Source: CAYZWU01 sp964482235 (GTDB lineage Bacteria > Planctomycetota > B15-G4 > CAYZWU01). From it: DNA of 64,000 bases. The translations under genes and the position numbers were made by a program. The notes beneath the pieces were generated by a model, which was not told the origin of the DNA, searched no databases, and saw only the letters and a program-made list of their open reading frames with translations. Below, in pieces: positions 7,595 to 15,621 of this stretch. The first letter of the stretch is position 1. Each line of letters starts with the position of its first letter. Location of the stretch: assembly GCA_964482235.1 (NCBI GenBank), contig CAYZWU010000019.1:1-64000 (forward strand). Reading direction: 5' to 3'.

Positions 7595-8470
7595 ATGAAA
7601 GAGATCTCCGTCGTGATCCCGGTCCATGACCGCGCCGCCATGCTCGGCGAGGCGATCGAATCCGTCTGCCGCCAGATCGAGCCGGCCGGCGAGATCATTG
7701 TCGTCGATGACGGATCAACGGATGGAAGCTCGGAAACCGCATCGTCCTTTCCGGGTGTCACCCTGATCAGCCAGCCCCGCGGCGGCGTATCGTCAGCCCG
7801 AAACGCCGGGATCCGGCGCGCCAGGGGAGAGTGGATCGCCTTTCTCGACTCCGACGACCTCTGGGAGCGGAAGAAGCTGAAGACTCAGATGACGTTCATG
7901 GAAAGGCATCCTTCCTTTCCGCTCACCCACACGGAGGAGATCTGGATCCGGAACAACAGAAGGGTCAATCCCGGCGCCAGGTACAGAAAGCACGGGGGCG
8001 AGATCTTCGTCCACTGCCTTAAGACCTGCTTCATCGCCGCCTCCACGGTCATGGCGCGGCGCGATCTCTTCGACAGGGTGGGTCTCTTCGACGAGAGCCT
8101 TCCCGCCTGCGAGGATTACGACATGTGGCTCCGGGTTTCCAGCCGTTTTCCGGTGGGCTACATCGACAGCCCCCTGACGATCAGGCGCTCGGGCCATGCG
8201 GGGCAGCTCTCCATGACGGTCCCCTTCCTGGATCTCTATCGCTTCGAGTCGCTGTCAAGACTGGCCGACGAGCCGCACCTCTCGAACGATCAGGTGCGGG
8301 CCGTTCTCGATGCGCTGGAGCGGAAGGGAACCATCCTGCTGAGCGGGCTCGGCAGGAAAGGCAAGGCCGGGGAAGCGGAAAATCTGGAGAGGACGATGCG
8401 GCAGCTCAGGGAACGGTTCGGCCGCCAGGCGGACCGGCAGCGTCCTTTTCATGGCTCCGGAGAGTCATGA
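7595..8470 (+). CDS. Family 2 glycosyltransferase
   Basis: This 291-residue protein has a clear GT-A fold: KEISVVIPVHDRAAMLGEAI at the start, IIVVDDGSTDGS (34-45), GGVSSARNAGIRRARGEWIA, and the metal-binding FLDSDDLW (83-90). The middle CEDYDMWLR motif is typical of surface-polysaccharide or glycoprotein glycosyltransferases of this group. The ATG at 7595 follows TTGGAGAG. The sugar donor and acceptor are not predictable. The pairing with a WaaE-like gene suggests envelope glycan assembly. Confidence 0.87.
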   Translation: MKEISVVIPVHDRAAMLGEAIESVCRQIEPAGEIIVVDDGSTDGSSETASSFPGVTLISQPRGGVSSARNAGIRRARGEWIAFLDSDDLWERKKLKTQMTFMERHPSFPLTHTEEIWIRNNRRVNPGARYRKHGGEIFVHCLKTCFIAASTVMARRDLFDRVGLFDESLPACEDYDMWLRVSSRFPVGYIDSPLTIRRSGHAGQLSMTVPFLDLYRFESLSRLADEPHLSNDQVRAVLDALERKGTILLSGLGRKGKAGEAENLERTMRQLRERFGRQADRQRPFHGSGES

Positions 8471-8529
8471 GCCGCGGAGCCGGCTGATCCCGATCCACGA
8501 TATCTCCCTTGACAGGGAAAGATCTCGAC

Positions 8530-8559
8530 AAAAAAAACGCCCGCTGCAAGGCGGGCGTT
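8530..8559 (-). terminator. Rho-independent terminator of the secreted repeat protein
   Basis: Nine-base-pair GC-rich arms (8551-8559 and 8536-8544) with a 6-nt loop are followed on the minus strand by an uninterrupted run of T (8530-8537). It lies 21 bases after the stop of the minus-strand gene. On the plus strand it is followed by GTTTC, so it may also weakly terminate the convergent glycosyltransferase transcript. Confidence 0.85.
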
Positions 8560-8580
8560 GTTTCAGTCAGAGCCGCTATC

Positions 8581-11457
8581 TCACGGCTTGGCGCTGTACA
8601 CGAAAACGGATCCCTCGGTGGTGAGGGGGAACGAGACAGCGGGAACCAGGTCATCGCCCACGTAGGCCAACGGATAGACCCACACGCGGGACGGAACGGG
8701 ATTGTGTGCCCCGCCGGTTCCCGCGCCGTAGGCATAGACGAATTGTGGCAGCGTGTCTTCCGTCGCTTCTATGAAGTGGAAGGAACCGTCCACGGGAGCC
8801 TGATCGAAGTTGTAATCGGGCGTCAGATCCCGCATGTAGCCGTAGCTGTTCAGATCGATCAGGTAGACCTTCTGCGACGTGTCAGGGAACCAGGAATTGT
8901 TCGAGAGGGAAAAACCGACCAACATGCCGTCGGAGCTGGCACAGATGTTGTCGATGATGATGTCGATGGACGTTGGAAAGGCTGTCAGGGGGATAGTGGA
9001 GAAAGGAAAAGCCTCGTCCAGCATGAAGAGCTGATACGCCTTCGAACTGGAGCTCTTGTACTTGGCCTTGAAGTAGATTTTCGTCGAATCGACCGAAGAG
9101 GCGTAGACAAAATTCAAGTCCCCTGCCGACCAGCCGTCCTCCTTCGAGATATGATCCACCATGCCGCCACCCCACTCGTCTCCGGTCAGGGAGGTAATGG
9201 TGAAGCTGTTGAGCAGGTCGACGCTGATGAGATCGCACTCGTCGTTGGAGCCTGCTTCCTTCTGGCGAAGGAAGAACAGGTATCGCCCGTTGCCGGAGAC
9301 GAAATAACCCTTGGGGCTGATATCGCCCGAGTACCGGAACGGCGGATCGGGTTCGTGAAACATGTCCGTGATGGTCAGGTTCTTGTACTGCCTGGGGTCC
9401 TCGCCGAAGTGGTAGAGATCGGTCTTCAGCGGAAGGCCGGTGCGCTTCTCACCGCTGAAGAAGAGAAGGTTATCCTCGTCCACGATGTAGGGATCGACCA
9501 CCAGGATATCCCCGGAAAGGCCGTAGAGCTGGTCAAACTCCGTCCCGGACATCAAACCCGGCTCGCCGATGCTCATCCCGTCGGTATCGAAGAAGAAGAT
9601 GTCGTTGTCACCCTCGTCATCCACGGTGCAGAATGCGATCTTGGAACCATCGGGCAATAAGGAGACGGCAGACGTGCCGTTGGAGCACCGGCCGAAAGGC
9701 TTGACGGTCGTGGAATCGGTGAAGCCGCTGATGTTGAGGATATCCTCGGTCGTCTTCAGTCCGGTGGTGTTCTGCCGCACGTTCGAGATGCAGTAGACAT
9801 CCCAGTCCCAGGGATCGGTATCCAACTCCCTTCCTCCGAAACGGAAGCTGAGAGTCGTGTGATCCTCCGACTTGATCCAGTTCAGGTTCGAGACCTCTGG
9901 ATTGATGGCATAGAGCGACTTGTCGTACTGGTGCGTATCCCCGAGTTTGAACGGATCCTTGCCGGTCCCGGTCAGGGGCATGAAGCTGGCCGTGTTCTTC
10001 AGGAACCACGCCTCCGCCACGTTGCTTCCGCCCCAGTCGATGACCTTGCGGGGCCATTTCCACACGACGGCGCCGATGGTGTCCGGGACGTGGGCCGGCT
10101 GATTGGTCGGCTTGTAGTTCGAGGCGAAGTAGAGGGCATAATCCTCCACCGGATCGGTGCCCGTGGCATCCGACCTGATCAGCCACGTCATGGTTTCGGC
10201 AAATAGAATGGTGGGATCGTAATCCGCCTGCAGCGCGCCCTCCTTGGTCTCGATGTGGATCGCCTCCTGCACCACACTGTACTCGTCGGCCCAGTTCTCT
10301 CCCTCCTCCAGCTTCATCAGGTAGAGCTTGTCCCTCCTGGCGTAGTTGTTGGGGTACTCCCTGTTCTTGAGGATGGCGGCCAGCAGCTTGCCGTCAGGGC
10401 TGATCGCCACGTTGCCATCCCAGGGCGACACGTTGTCCAGCGCTGTCTGCTGCATGAAGGAGCCGTCGATCCGCCGGAACTCGTTGGTCTCCGTGTCGAG
10501 GATCATGAAACCGTACGTGGGATCGGGCGGATTGTCGCCCGTCATGATGTGGTAGAGATGCAGGATCTTCGTCTCACCGTTCCCCTTGTCCTGGGGAATG
10601 ACGATATGGTGTATGCTCGGATTCTCGAAATTGCGGCAGATCACGTCTTTCCTGTGGATCTGCATCTGCGATCCGACTTCAGGATAGTTGGATGTGGTAT
10701 CGCTGGAATCGTAGATGAAGTCGGGATGGATGCCCGCATCGCCGGGGACCAGATAGGAAAACCCGTTGAGGAAAAGCGAGTTCGAGGGAGTGGGAAAGCG
10801 ATAGCCTGCCGGAGTGCCCGAGTCGCTGTAGGAAAGCAGCGTTCCGGAGAAATCAGGAGACACCTGGATGCTCTCCCCGTTCAGAAGACCCGAGCCGCTC
10901 ACCTCGTTATCCTCGGCGTTGTCGTCGTCGAGCCGGCCGATCTCGCTGATCATGCCGAGGCTCGTCCCCCGGTGAACAGCCAGGTCGGCATTGACGTTCG
11001 GGCTCAGGATGTCGAACCGGATCCCGTTGGAATAGGCCTGGCCGTTGGTCGGATCGGTCACATCGGCCTGAAAGTAGAGGGTCAGGTCGTATCCGAGCGC
11101 CACGAAATTGAGGGGCACCCTCACGTTGACACTTGCGAATCCCTGGCTGTCGAGGTAATGGGGCGGACCCGACAGGAGGCGCGTCACAGGAGGTAAAAGA
11201 AAACCACCGGTCATGGCCCCGTTCGAGAGTTGGGAAAGATAGACCTCGCACAGATCATTGGCCATTCCTTCCACCTCGATGGTGATCCGTGCGCCCGGAA
11301 TGACCTGCATGACTGTCGAGTTGTCCGGAGCGGTGTAGGGAGTGCCCTGCTCGTCATAAAAAGTCATGACAGGAGGCCACGTCTCCCCGGCGGCATCGTT
11401 GGTCGGGAGGAAGAAAAAAACGAGAACAACAAGAAGGCATGGTGTGACGTATCTCAC
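8581..11457 (-). CDS. Large secreted protein with repeated TolB/WD-like beta-propeller features
   Basis: The GTG at 11457 was chosen because it follows GGGGGTGGCC and opens directly into a signal peptide (MRYVTPCLLVVLVFFFLPTN, then AAGE). The mature protein is about 935 residues. After an N-terminal beta-rich region (about residues 30-150) come repeated blocks such as ISPDGKLLAAIL, LLPDGSKIAFCTVDDEGDND and ISPKGYFVSGNGRYLFFLR. These have the SPDG-x-x-IAF flavour of TolB/PD40 propeller blades. No enzymatic motif is visible. It is probably a periplasmic or exported scaffold or binding protein. A longer frame reaches an ATG at 11523 but adds charged residues before the signal. Confidence 0.8.
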   Translation of the reverse strand: MRYVTPCLLVVLVFFFLPTNDAAGETWPPVMTFYDEQGTPYTAPDNSTVMQVIPGARITIEVEGMANDLCEVYLSQLSNGAMTGGFLLPPVTRLLSGPPHYLDSQGFASVNVRVPLNFVALGYDLTLYFQADVTDPTNGQAYSNGIRFDILSPNVNADLAVHRGTSLGMISEIGRLDDDNAEDNEVSGSGLLNGESIQVSPDFSGTLLSYSDSGTPAGYRFPTPSNSLFLNGFSYLVPGDAGIHPDFIYDSSDTTSNYPEVGSQMQIHRKDVICRNFENPSIHHIVIPQDKGNGETKILHLYHIMTGDNPPDPTYGFMILDTETNEFRRIDGSFMQQTALDNVSPWDGNVAISPDGKLLAAILKNREYPNNYARRDKLYLMKLEEGENWADEYSVVQEAIHIETKEGALQADYDPTILFAETMTWLIRSDATGTDPVEDYALYFASNYKPTNQPAHVPDTIGAVVWKWPRKVIDWGGSNVAEAWFLKNTASFMPLTGTGKDPFKLGDTHQYDKSLYAINPEVSNLNWIKSEDHTTLSFRFGGRELDTDPWDWDVYCISNVRQNTTGLKTTEDILNISGFTDSTTVKPFGRCSNGTSAVSLLPDGSKIAFCTVDDEGDNDIFFFDTDGMSIGEPGLMSGTEFDQLYGLSGDILVVDPYIVDEDNLLFFSGEKRTGLPLKTDLYHFGEDPRQYKNLTITDMFHEPDPPFRYSGDISPKGYFVSGNGRYLFFLRQKEAGSNDECDLISVDLLNSFTITSLTGDEWGGGMVDHISKEDGWSAGDLNFVYASSVDSTKIYFKAKYKSSSSKAYQLFMLDEAFPFSTIPLTAFPTSIDIIIDNICASSDGMLVGFSLSNNSWFPDTSQKVYLIDLNSYGYMRDLTPDYNFDQAPVDGSFHFIEATEDTLPQFVYAYGAGTGGAHNPVPSRVWVYPLAYVGDDLVPAVSFPLTTEGSVFVYSAKP

Positions 11458-11647
11458 GGCCACCCCCAGAATCTGGTCAGGTTTAAGTCGGCTGCAGTCG
11501 AGCTCGAGTTGTACAGACAACACAACTCTTGCCGTTTAAAAGATTTAGATAACCTTATATCGAAACCGGCAAACACACCGGATCCTCAGCCGATCCGGTA
11601 TTGTGTAGCCTGGCCTAAAAAACGTGTAACAAACGATCAAGACGCGT

Positions 11648-11675
11648 ATTGTAGCAAAACGCGGACGCCATGCAA
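11648..11675 (-). promoter_or_regulatory. Possible promoter of the secreted propeller protein
   Basis: On the minus strand TTGCAT (11670-11675), a 16-bp spacer and TACAAT (11648-11653) lie about 190 bases before the proposed GTG start. The -10 matches five of six positions; the -35 only three. Confidence 0.35.
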
Positions 11676-11697
11676 CCAGCTGTTCGAGACCATAAAA

Positions 11698-12924
11698 TCA
11701 GTCGATGTTTTCCGTTTTCATCACTTCCCGGAGCAGGACGGTGGCATAGGCGCCGGGCGGCAGCTCGAAGCTGAGCTCCAGCGAACCGGGGGCATCCTCT
11801 TTCAACTCCACATGCCCCAGGGGATTGCGCAGCGGCCGCCGCGCACCCCGCAGCCGGCTCCGGTACCGGGCCGGCATCTCGTCGACGCGGATCCCTTCAT
11901 CGCGAAAGAGCTCTTCTTCACGCCGCCCTGGCTCTCCTTCCGGCTTCAGCATCCTGGATCCGAACAGCGGCCCGGAAGGACTGATCTCGAAGGCTTCCAC
12001 CCTCGGTGCTTCCATTTCGGTGTCCTCGACGAGAAAGCAGGCCCCGTTTCTGTGGATGAATGCGATATCCCCTCTCTCGAGCGAGTCGAGCCTGTCGATC
12101 CGGTGGGCAACGATCTTGTTGAAGAGATGCGACTGGCAGGCCGAGAGATAGAGATCGATGATTCGCTTGTCCAGGGAAGCCACGGCCTTGCGCAGATCCC
12201 CCCCCGTACCTGCCAGGACACCGAGGAAGCGGTTCTCGTACTTGAATCCGCCGCGCAGGCGTTCGAGAGCCTGGCCGAAATCCCCTTCCCTGTAGAGAGC
12301 GATCACCTCATCGTATTCAGCATCGAGCTCGGAGCGCGGCGTGGCGATCAGGATGTCGGCAAAGGCCTCCAGATCGTCGCGGAGCAAGGCTCCGCCCAGG
12401 AGATGGGTGTTTCCGAGAAGGCCGAACCTCTGGGAGCCGAAGAAGTTCGGTATTCCCTTCTGTCCGATCCTGTCGAGGACCGCCTGCGCCCTCTCGGCAG
12501 CCCCTTCGCCTGTTCCGGTGATCCTGATCCGGAACCGGTTGCCCTTGAGGTGCCCCCTCTTGAGCTTGTTCTTGTGCGGCACGGCCTCGAGGATCCGCAC
12601 TCCCGGTATCTCGAGGCTGAGCGCCGCCTCGGGAGCCACGTTCTCGATGGAGATGTATTGCCGCGTCAGGGCGATCGCATCCTTGAGCCCCGCCACACCG
12701 AAATGACTCTGCGGCCGCCCGAGCGCCCTGGAGAGACGGAACAGCGCCTCGAACGTGGAAATGCGCTCCTTCTCCACGAGAAGGTAGAGGTGCTGACCCC
12801 GGCCGCTCGGCCGGTAGAGCGGGATCTCTTCCACCACGAAGTCGTCGGGGCTTTTCTTGATCTCTCCCCCGGTGCCGCGAAGGTCCGCGGTCAGAAAGGG
12901 CAGCCCGTCAGTGGGATCGCGCAT
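11698..12924 (-). CDS. truD: tRNA pseudouridine(13) synthase TruD
   Basis: This 408-residue protein converts U13 of certain tRNAs to pseudouridine. The TruD catalytic signature GLKDAIALTRQ (79-89) carries the nucleophile Asp82. KSPDDFVVEEIPLY near the N-terminus and FFGSQRFG in the middle are also family signatures. The TRUD insertion domain is present (RGGFKYENRFLGVLAGTGGD region, then LYLSACQSHLFNKIV). It is longer than E. coli TruD (349), mostly in the insertion domain and the C-terminus. It follows nadK by 9 bases, with its ribosome-binding site (GAGGGGG) overlapping the nadK stop, so the two are likely translationally linked. Confidence 0.93.
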   Translation of the reverse strand: MRDPTDGLPFLTADLRGTGGEIKKSPDDFVVEEIPLYRPSGRGQHLYLLVEKERISTFEALFRLSRALGRPQSHFGVAGLKDAIALTRQYISIENVAPEAALSLEIPGVRILEAVPHKNKLKRGHLKGNRFRIRITGTGEGAAERAQAVLDRIGQKGIPNFFGSQRFGLLGNTHLLGGALLRDDLEAFADILIATPRSELDAEYDEVIALYREGDFGQALERLRGGFKYENRFLGVLAGTGGDLRKAVASLDKRIIDLYLSACQSHLFNKIVAHRIDRLDSLERGDIAFIHRNGACFLVEDTEMEAPRVEAFEISPSGPLFGSRMLKPEGEPGRREEELFRDEGIRVDEMPARYRSRLRGARRPLRNPLGHVELKEDAPGSLELSFELPPGAYATVLLREVMKTENID

Positions 12925-12933
12925 CTCGCCCCC

Positions 12934-13824
12934 TCAACCTTTTGATCCTTTTGATCCTTCGGGCGAAATCTCCCAGCAGCAGTTGTCCAGCGAGGTGCCG
13001 CCCCAGTTGAACTTCAAGCGAAGCGTGTCGAAATAGGATCTCTCCGTCACCTTGACGAGGTTGAGCGAATGGGCCGCCTTCCGCACGAAGATCTTCTCGT
13101 CCGGCTTGAGCTTGTGCGTCCTCTGTCCGTCCAGGGTCAGGACGAGGGGATACCGGCTCTCCCTCATACGGAACTCGATCCGCCGCAGGGCGGAGATGAC
13201 GATGGGCCGTATGGTCAACGAATGGGAGCAGATCGGCGAGATCACGTAGGAGTTCATGCCCGGCTCCACGATCGGCCCGCCGGTCGAAAGCGAGTGGGCC
13301 GTGGAACCGACGGGCGTCGCCACGATGACGCCGTCGCCGTGAAAGGTGGTCACCGGAGCGCCGTCAACGAAGAGATCGATCAGCACCATGCGGGAGATGC
13401 TGCGCGACGTGAGCACGGCATCGTTCAGAGCCGTTCCGGTGAAGACCACCTTCCTCCTGTTCCGCACCGTGCATTGCAGCATCATGCGCTGCTCCACCGA
13501 AGCCCGGCCCGACACGACCTTGCGCAGGTTCCCCTTCCAGTCCTTCCGCGTTAGCTCGGAGAGGAAACCGAAGCGCCCCATCTGGATGCCCACAACGGGA
13601 ATGGGATTCCGACCCAGCTGAGAGACCAGCCGCAGGATGCTGCCGTCGCCTCCCAGCACAACGACCAGGTCGGCCCGGGACCGGGAGAAATCGCGGGTCA
13701 TGTCGAGGACGATCCTGACGGCATCGACGTGCGGTGCCAGAAACGCCTTGATCTCCTGGGAGAGCTTCTCCACACCGGAAAGAGTCCGGTTTCCAGCAAC
13801 GAGAACACGCTTGACCTTGTTCAT
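12934..13824 (-). CDS. nadK: NAD kinase
   Basis: NadK phosphorylates NAD to NADP. The 296-residue protein has the invariant GGDGS (58-62, Asp60 catalytic) within VVLGGDGSILR. It also has GRFGFLSEL, a substrate loop with NDAVLTS in place of the common NDVVI/NEVVI, and the glycine-rich GDGVIVATPVGSTAHSLSTG. Domain order and length match bacterial ATP-dependent NadK. The last residues GSKGSKG are encoded by a 9-bp tandem repeat that overlaps the translation signal of truD. It lies 61 bases downstream of the prenyl synthase in the same operon. Confidence 0.95.
   Translation of the reverse strand: MNKVKRVLVAGNRTLSGVEKLSQEIKAFLAPHVDAVRIVLDMTRDFSRSRADLVVVLGGDGSILRLVSQLGRNPIPVVGIQMGRFGFLSELTRKDWKGNLRKVVSGRASVEQRMMLQCTVRNRRKVVFTGTALNDAVLTSRSISRMVLIDLFVDGAPVTTFHGDGVIVATPVGSTAHSLSTGGPIVEPGMNSYVISPICSHSLTIRPIVISALRRIEFRMRESRYPLVLTLDGQRTHKLKPDEKIFVRKAAHSLNLVKVTERSYFDTLRLKFNWGGTSLDNCCWEISPEGSKGSKG
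12938..12955. repeat. Tandem 9-bp repeat at the nadK/truD junction
   Basis: The unit CCTTTTGAT occurs twice in direct tandem and starts a third time (CCTT). On the coding strand it encodes the repeated GSK near the end of NadK, just before the truD ribosome-binding site. One unit gained or lost by slippage would change NadK by three residues and keep the frame. Confidence 0.7.
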
Positions 13825-13885
13825 CGATCCTACCCGCGACTTGCCGCATCATGCGGCAGGACTTGCCGAGGACTTCCTCTTCGTC

Positions 13886-14800
13886 TCAATAGGTACGCGC
13901 CAGCATCCGTTCCGCCAGCTCGCCGAGAAGCTGAAAGCTCGAGCCGCCGGGGAGCAGAGCAAGGGCCTCGGCAGTCAGCTTCTCCGCCTCGCGCCGCGAG
14001 GCTTCGAGTCCGATCAGGCTGGGATAGGTCGCCTTGCCGCTGGCTTCATCCTTGCCGACCGTCTTGCCCAGACGCGAGGTGGTTCCCACTACATCGAGAA
14101 TATCGTCCACGATCTGAAAGGTGAGCCCGAAGCGAAGGCCTGCCTCGGCCAGCCTCTCCTGAAGATCCCTCTCGGCAGAGGCCGTGACGGCGCCCGCCTC
14201 GAAGGCCGCCGAGAACATGGCAGCTGTCTTGGTGGAATGAATGGCCCGGATCGTGTCGATGTCGATCTTCTTTTCACCGGACAGAGCGTCCCGCCCTTCG
14301 GAGATGAGATCGCGCATCTGACCGAGCACCATCCCCCTGGGGCCGGCTGCACGGGAAAGGATGCCGATCACCCGGACAGCTTCGGCGCTCGACTCCATCC
14401 CGGCTGCCACCGCCTCGAAGGCATGGGTGAGAAGAGCATCCCCGGCCAGGATGGCCGTGGCCTCGTCGAACGCCTTGTGACAGGACGGCTCCCCTCTTCT
14501 GAGGTCATCGTCGTCCATGGCCGGCAGGTCGTCATGGATCAACGAATAGGTGTGGATCATCTCCAGGGCGCAGCCGGCCGGAACAGCCTTCCTGATGTCG
14601 CCGCCCAGGGATTGGTTCACCAGAAGGCAGAGGGCGGGACGAAGACGCTTGCCGCCGGAAAAAAGCGAATGACGCATGGCGGCAAAGAGCCGCCCTCCGA
14701 AATCGGCGGAGCCGGGCGCGGGGATCAAGCGATCCAGCGCCCTGTCGATCTCCTCGCGCGCCTTGAGCAGAAAGGTATCCAGATCTTGGCAGGCCTGCAT
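13886..14800 (-). CDS. ispA: Short-chain polyprenyl diphosphate synthase (FPP/GGPP type)
   Basis: The enzyme condenses isopentenyl diphosphate with allylic diphosphates. In the 304-residue product from the ATG at 14800, the first Asp-rich motif is HDDLPAMDDDDLRRG (from residue 89) and the second is FQIVDDILDVVG. The chain-length region upstream (MIHTYSLIHDD) fits FPP or GGPP synthases. This start follows GGGGACGGAG; a longer frame to 14923 overlaps ymdB and adds a non-conserved tail. It lies 22 bases after ymdB. Exact product length (C15 or C20) cannot be decided from sequence, so the symbol is by best match. Confidence 0.9.
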   Translation of the reverse strand: MQACQDLDTFLLKAREEIDRALDRLIPAPGSADFGGRLFAAMRHSLFSGGKRLRPALCLLVNQSLGGDIRKAVPAGCALEMIHTYSLIHDDLPAMDDDDLRRGEPSCHKAFDEATAILAGDALLTHAFEAVAAGMESSAEAVRVIGILSRAAGPRGMVLGQMRDLISEGRDALSGEKKIDIDTIRAIHSTKTAAMFSAAFEAGAVTASAERDLQERLAEAGLRFGLTFQIVDDILDVVGTTSRLGKTVGKDEASGKATYPSLIGLEASRREAEKLTAEALALLPGGSSFQLLGELAERMLARTY

Positions 14801-14822
14801 GTGGCACTCCGTCCCCGGGCGG

Positions 14823-15611
14823 TCAGGGCATCTCCAGATGAATGCGCTCGATTCCCGAAGCAAGACCGGTCCGTTGATCCACATCCACCAGAACTCCGTT
14901 GAGAGCCACGGGGCCCTTGGCAATGGTGAAGGAGGCCGGAAGCCCGGTCGTGAAGTGATATAATACTCTATTCGTCGTTCGGCCCAAGACGGAATTGAGA
15001 GGGCCGGTCATTCCCACATCGGTGATGTAAGCCGTTCCTTCTTCCAGGATCTTCTCGTCCGCCGTGGTCACGTGGGTGTGCGTCCCCAGGACGGCGGACA
15101 CCCGTCCATCGAGATGGTATCCCATGGCCACCTTCTCCGAGGTGGCCTCGGCATGCAGGTCGACGATCCTGACGCGGATCCGTTCGGGAAGGGAATCGAG
15201 CACCCTGTCCACGGCCTGGAAGGGGCTGTCGGAGGGATTCATGAAAACCCTGCCGAGAAGAAGGATCACGGCGACCTCGGTGCCGCACGCGGTGCGGACC
15301 ACCCTGCAGCCGCTGCCCGGCGAGCCGGAGGGAAGATTTTCCGGACGGAGAACGGGCAGCCCGTCATCCATCGCGTCGATGATCTGCCTCTTCTTCCAGA
15401 CGTGATCGCCGGTGGTGATGACATCCACTCCGTTCTTCAGGAAGCTGCGCGCCAGCTCGGGCGTGAGCCCCGATCCTCCGGCGGCATTCTCTGCGTTGGC
15501 CACGCAGAGATCGATCCCCTTCTCCTTGCGGACCGTGCGCAGGAGCTGCTTCACGATCTTCGAGCCGGGAGAGCCGACGATATCGCCGATAAAAAGTACT
15601 CTCAGGGTCAA
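14823..15611 (-). CDS. ymdB: YmdB-family metallophosphoesterase
   Basis: The protein belongs to the calcineurin-like 2',3'-cyclic-nucleotide phosphodiesterase family (TIGR00282). LRVLFIGDIVGSPG opens the sequence, followed by ANAENAAGGSGLTPE, TTGDHVWKK and LGTHTHVTTAD, which supply the metal ligands Asp, Asn, His and GTHTHV. TTG at 15611 is chosen as start because AGGAAAGG lies just before it and the conserved LRVLFIGDI begins there. The longer frame from 15653 would overlap rny by 32 bases. The rny-ymdB order is also found in Firmicutes, where YmdB affects biofilm and motility decisions. Product 262 residues. Confidence 0.92.
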   Translation of the reverse strand: MTLRVLFIGDIVGSPGSKIVKQLLRTVRKEKGIDLCVANAENAAGGSGLTPELARSFLKNGVDVITTGDHVWKKRQIIDAMDDGLPVLRPENLPSGSPGSGCRVVRTACGTEVAVILLLGRVFMNPSDSPFQAVDRVLDSLPERIRVRIVDLHAEATSEKVAMGYHLDGRVSAVLGTHTHVTTADEKILEEGTAYITDVGMTGPLNSVLGRTTNRVLYHFTTGLPASFTIAKGPVALNGVLVDVDQRTGLASGIERIHLEMP

Positions 15612-15621
15612 GGGACCTTTC

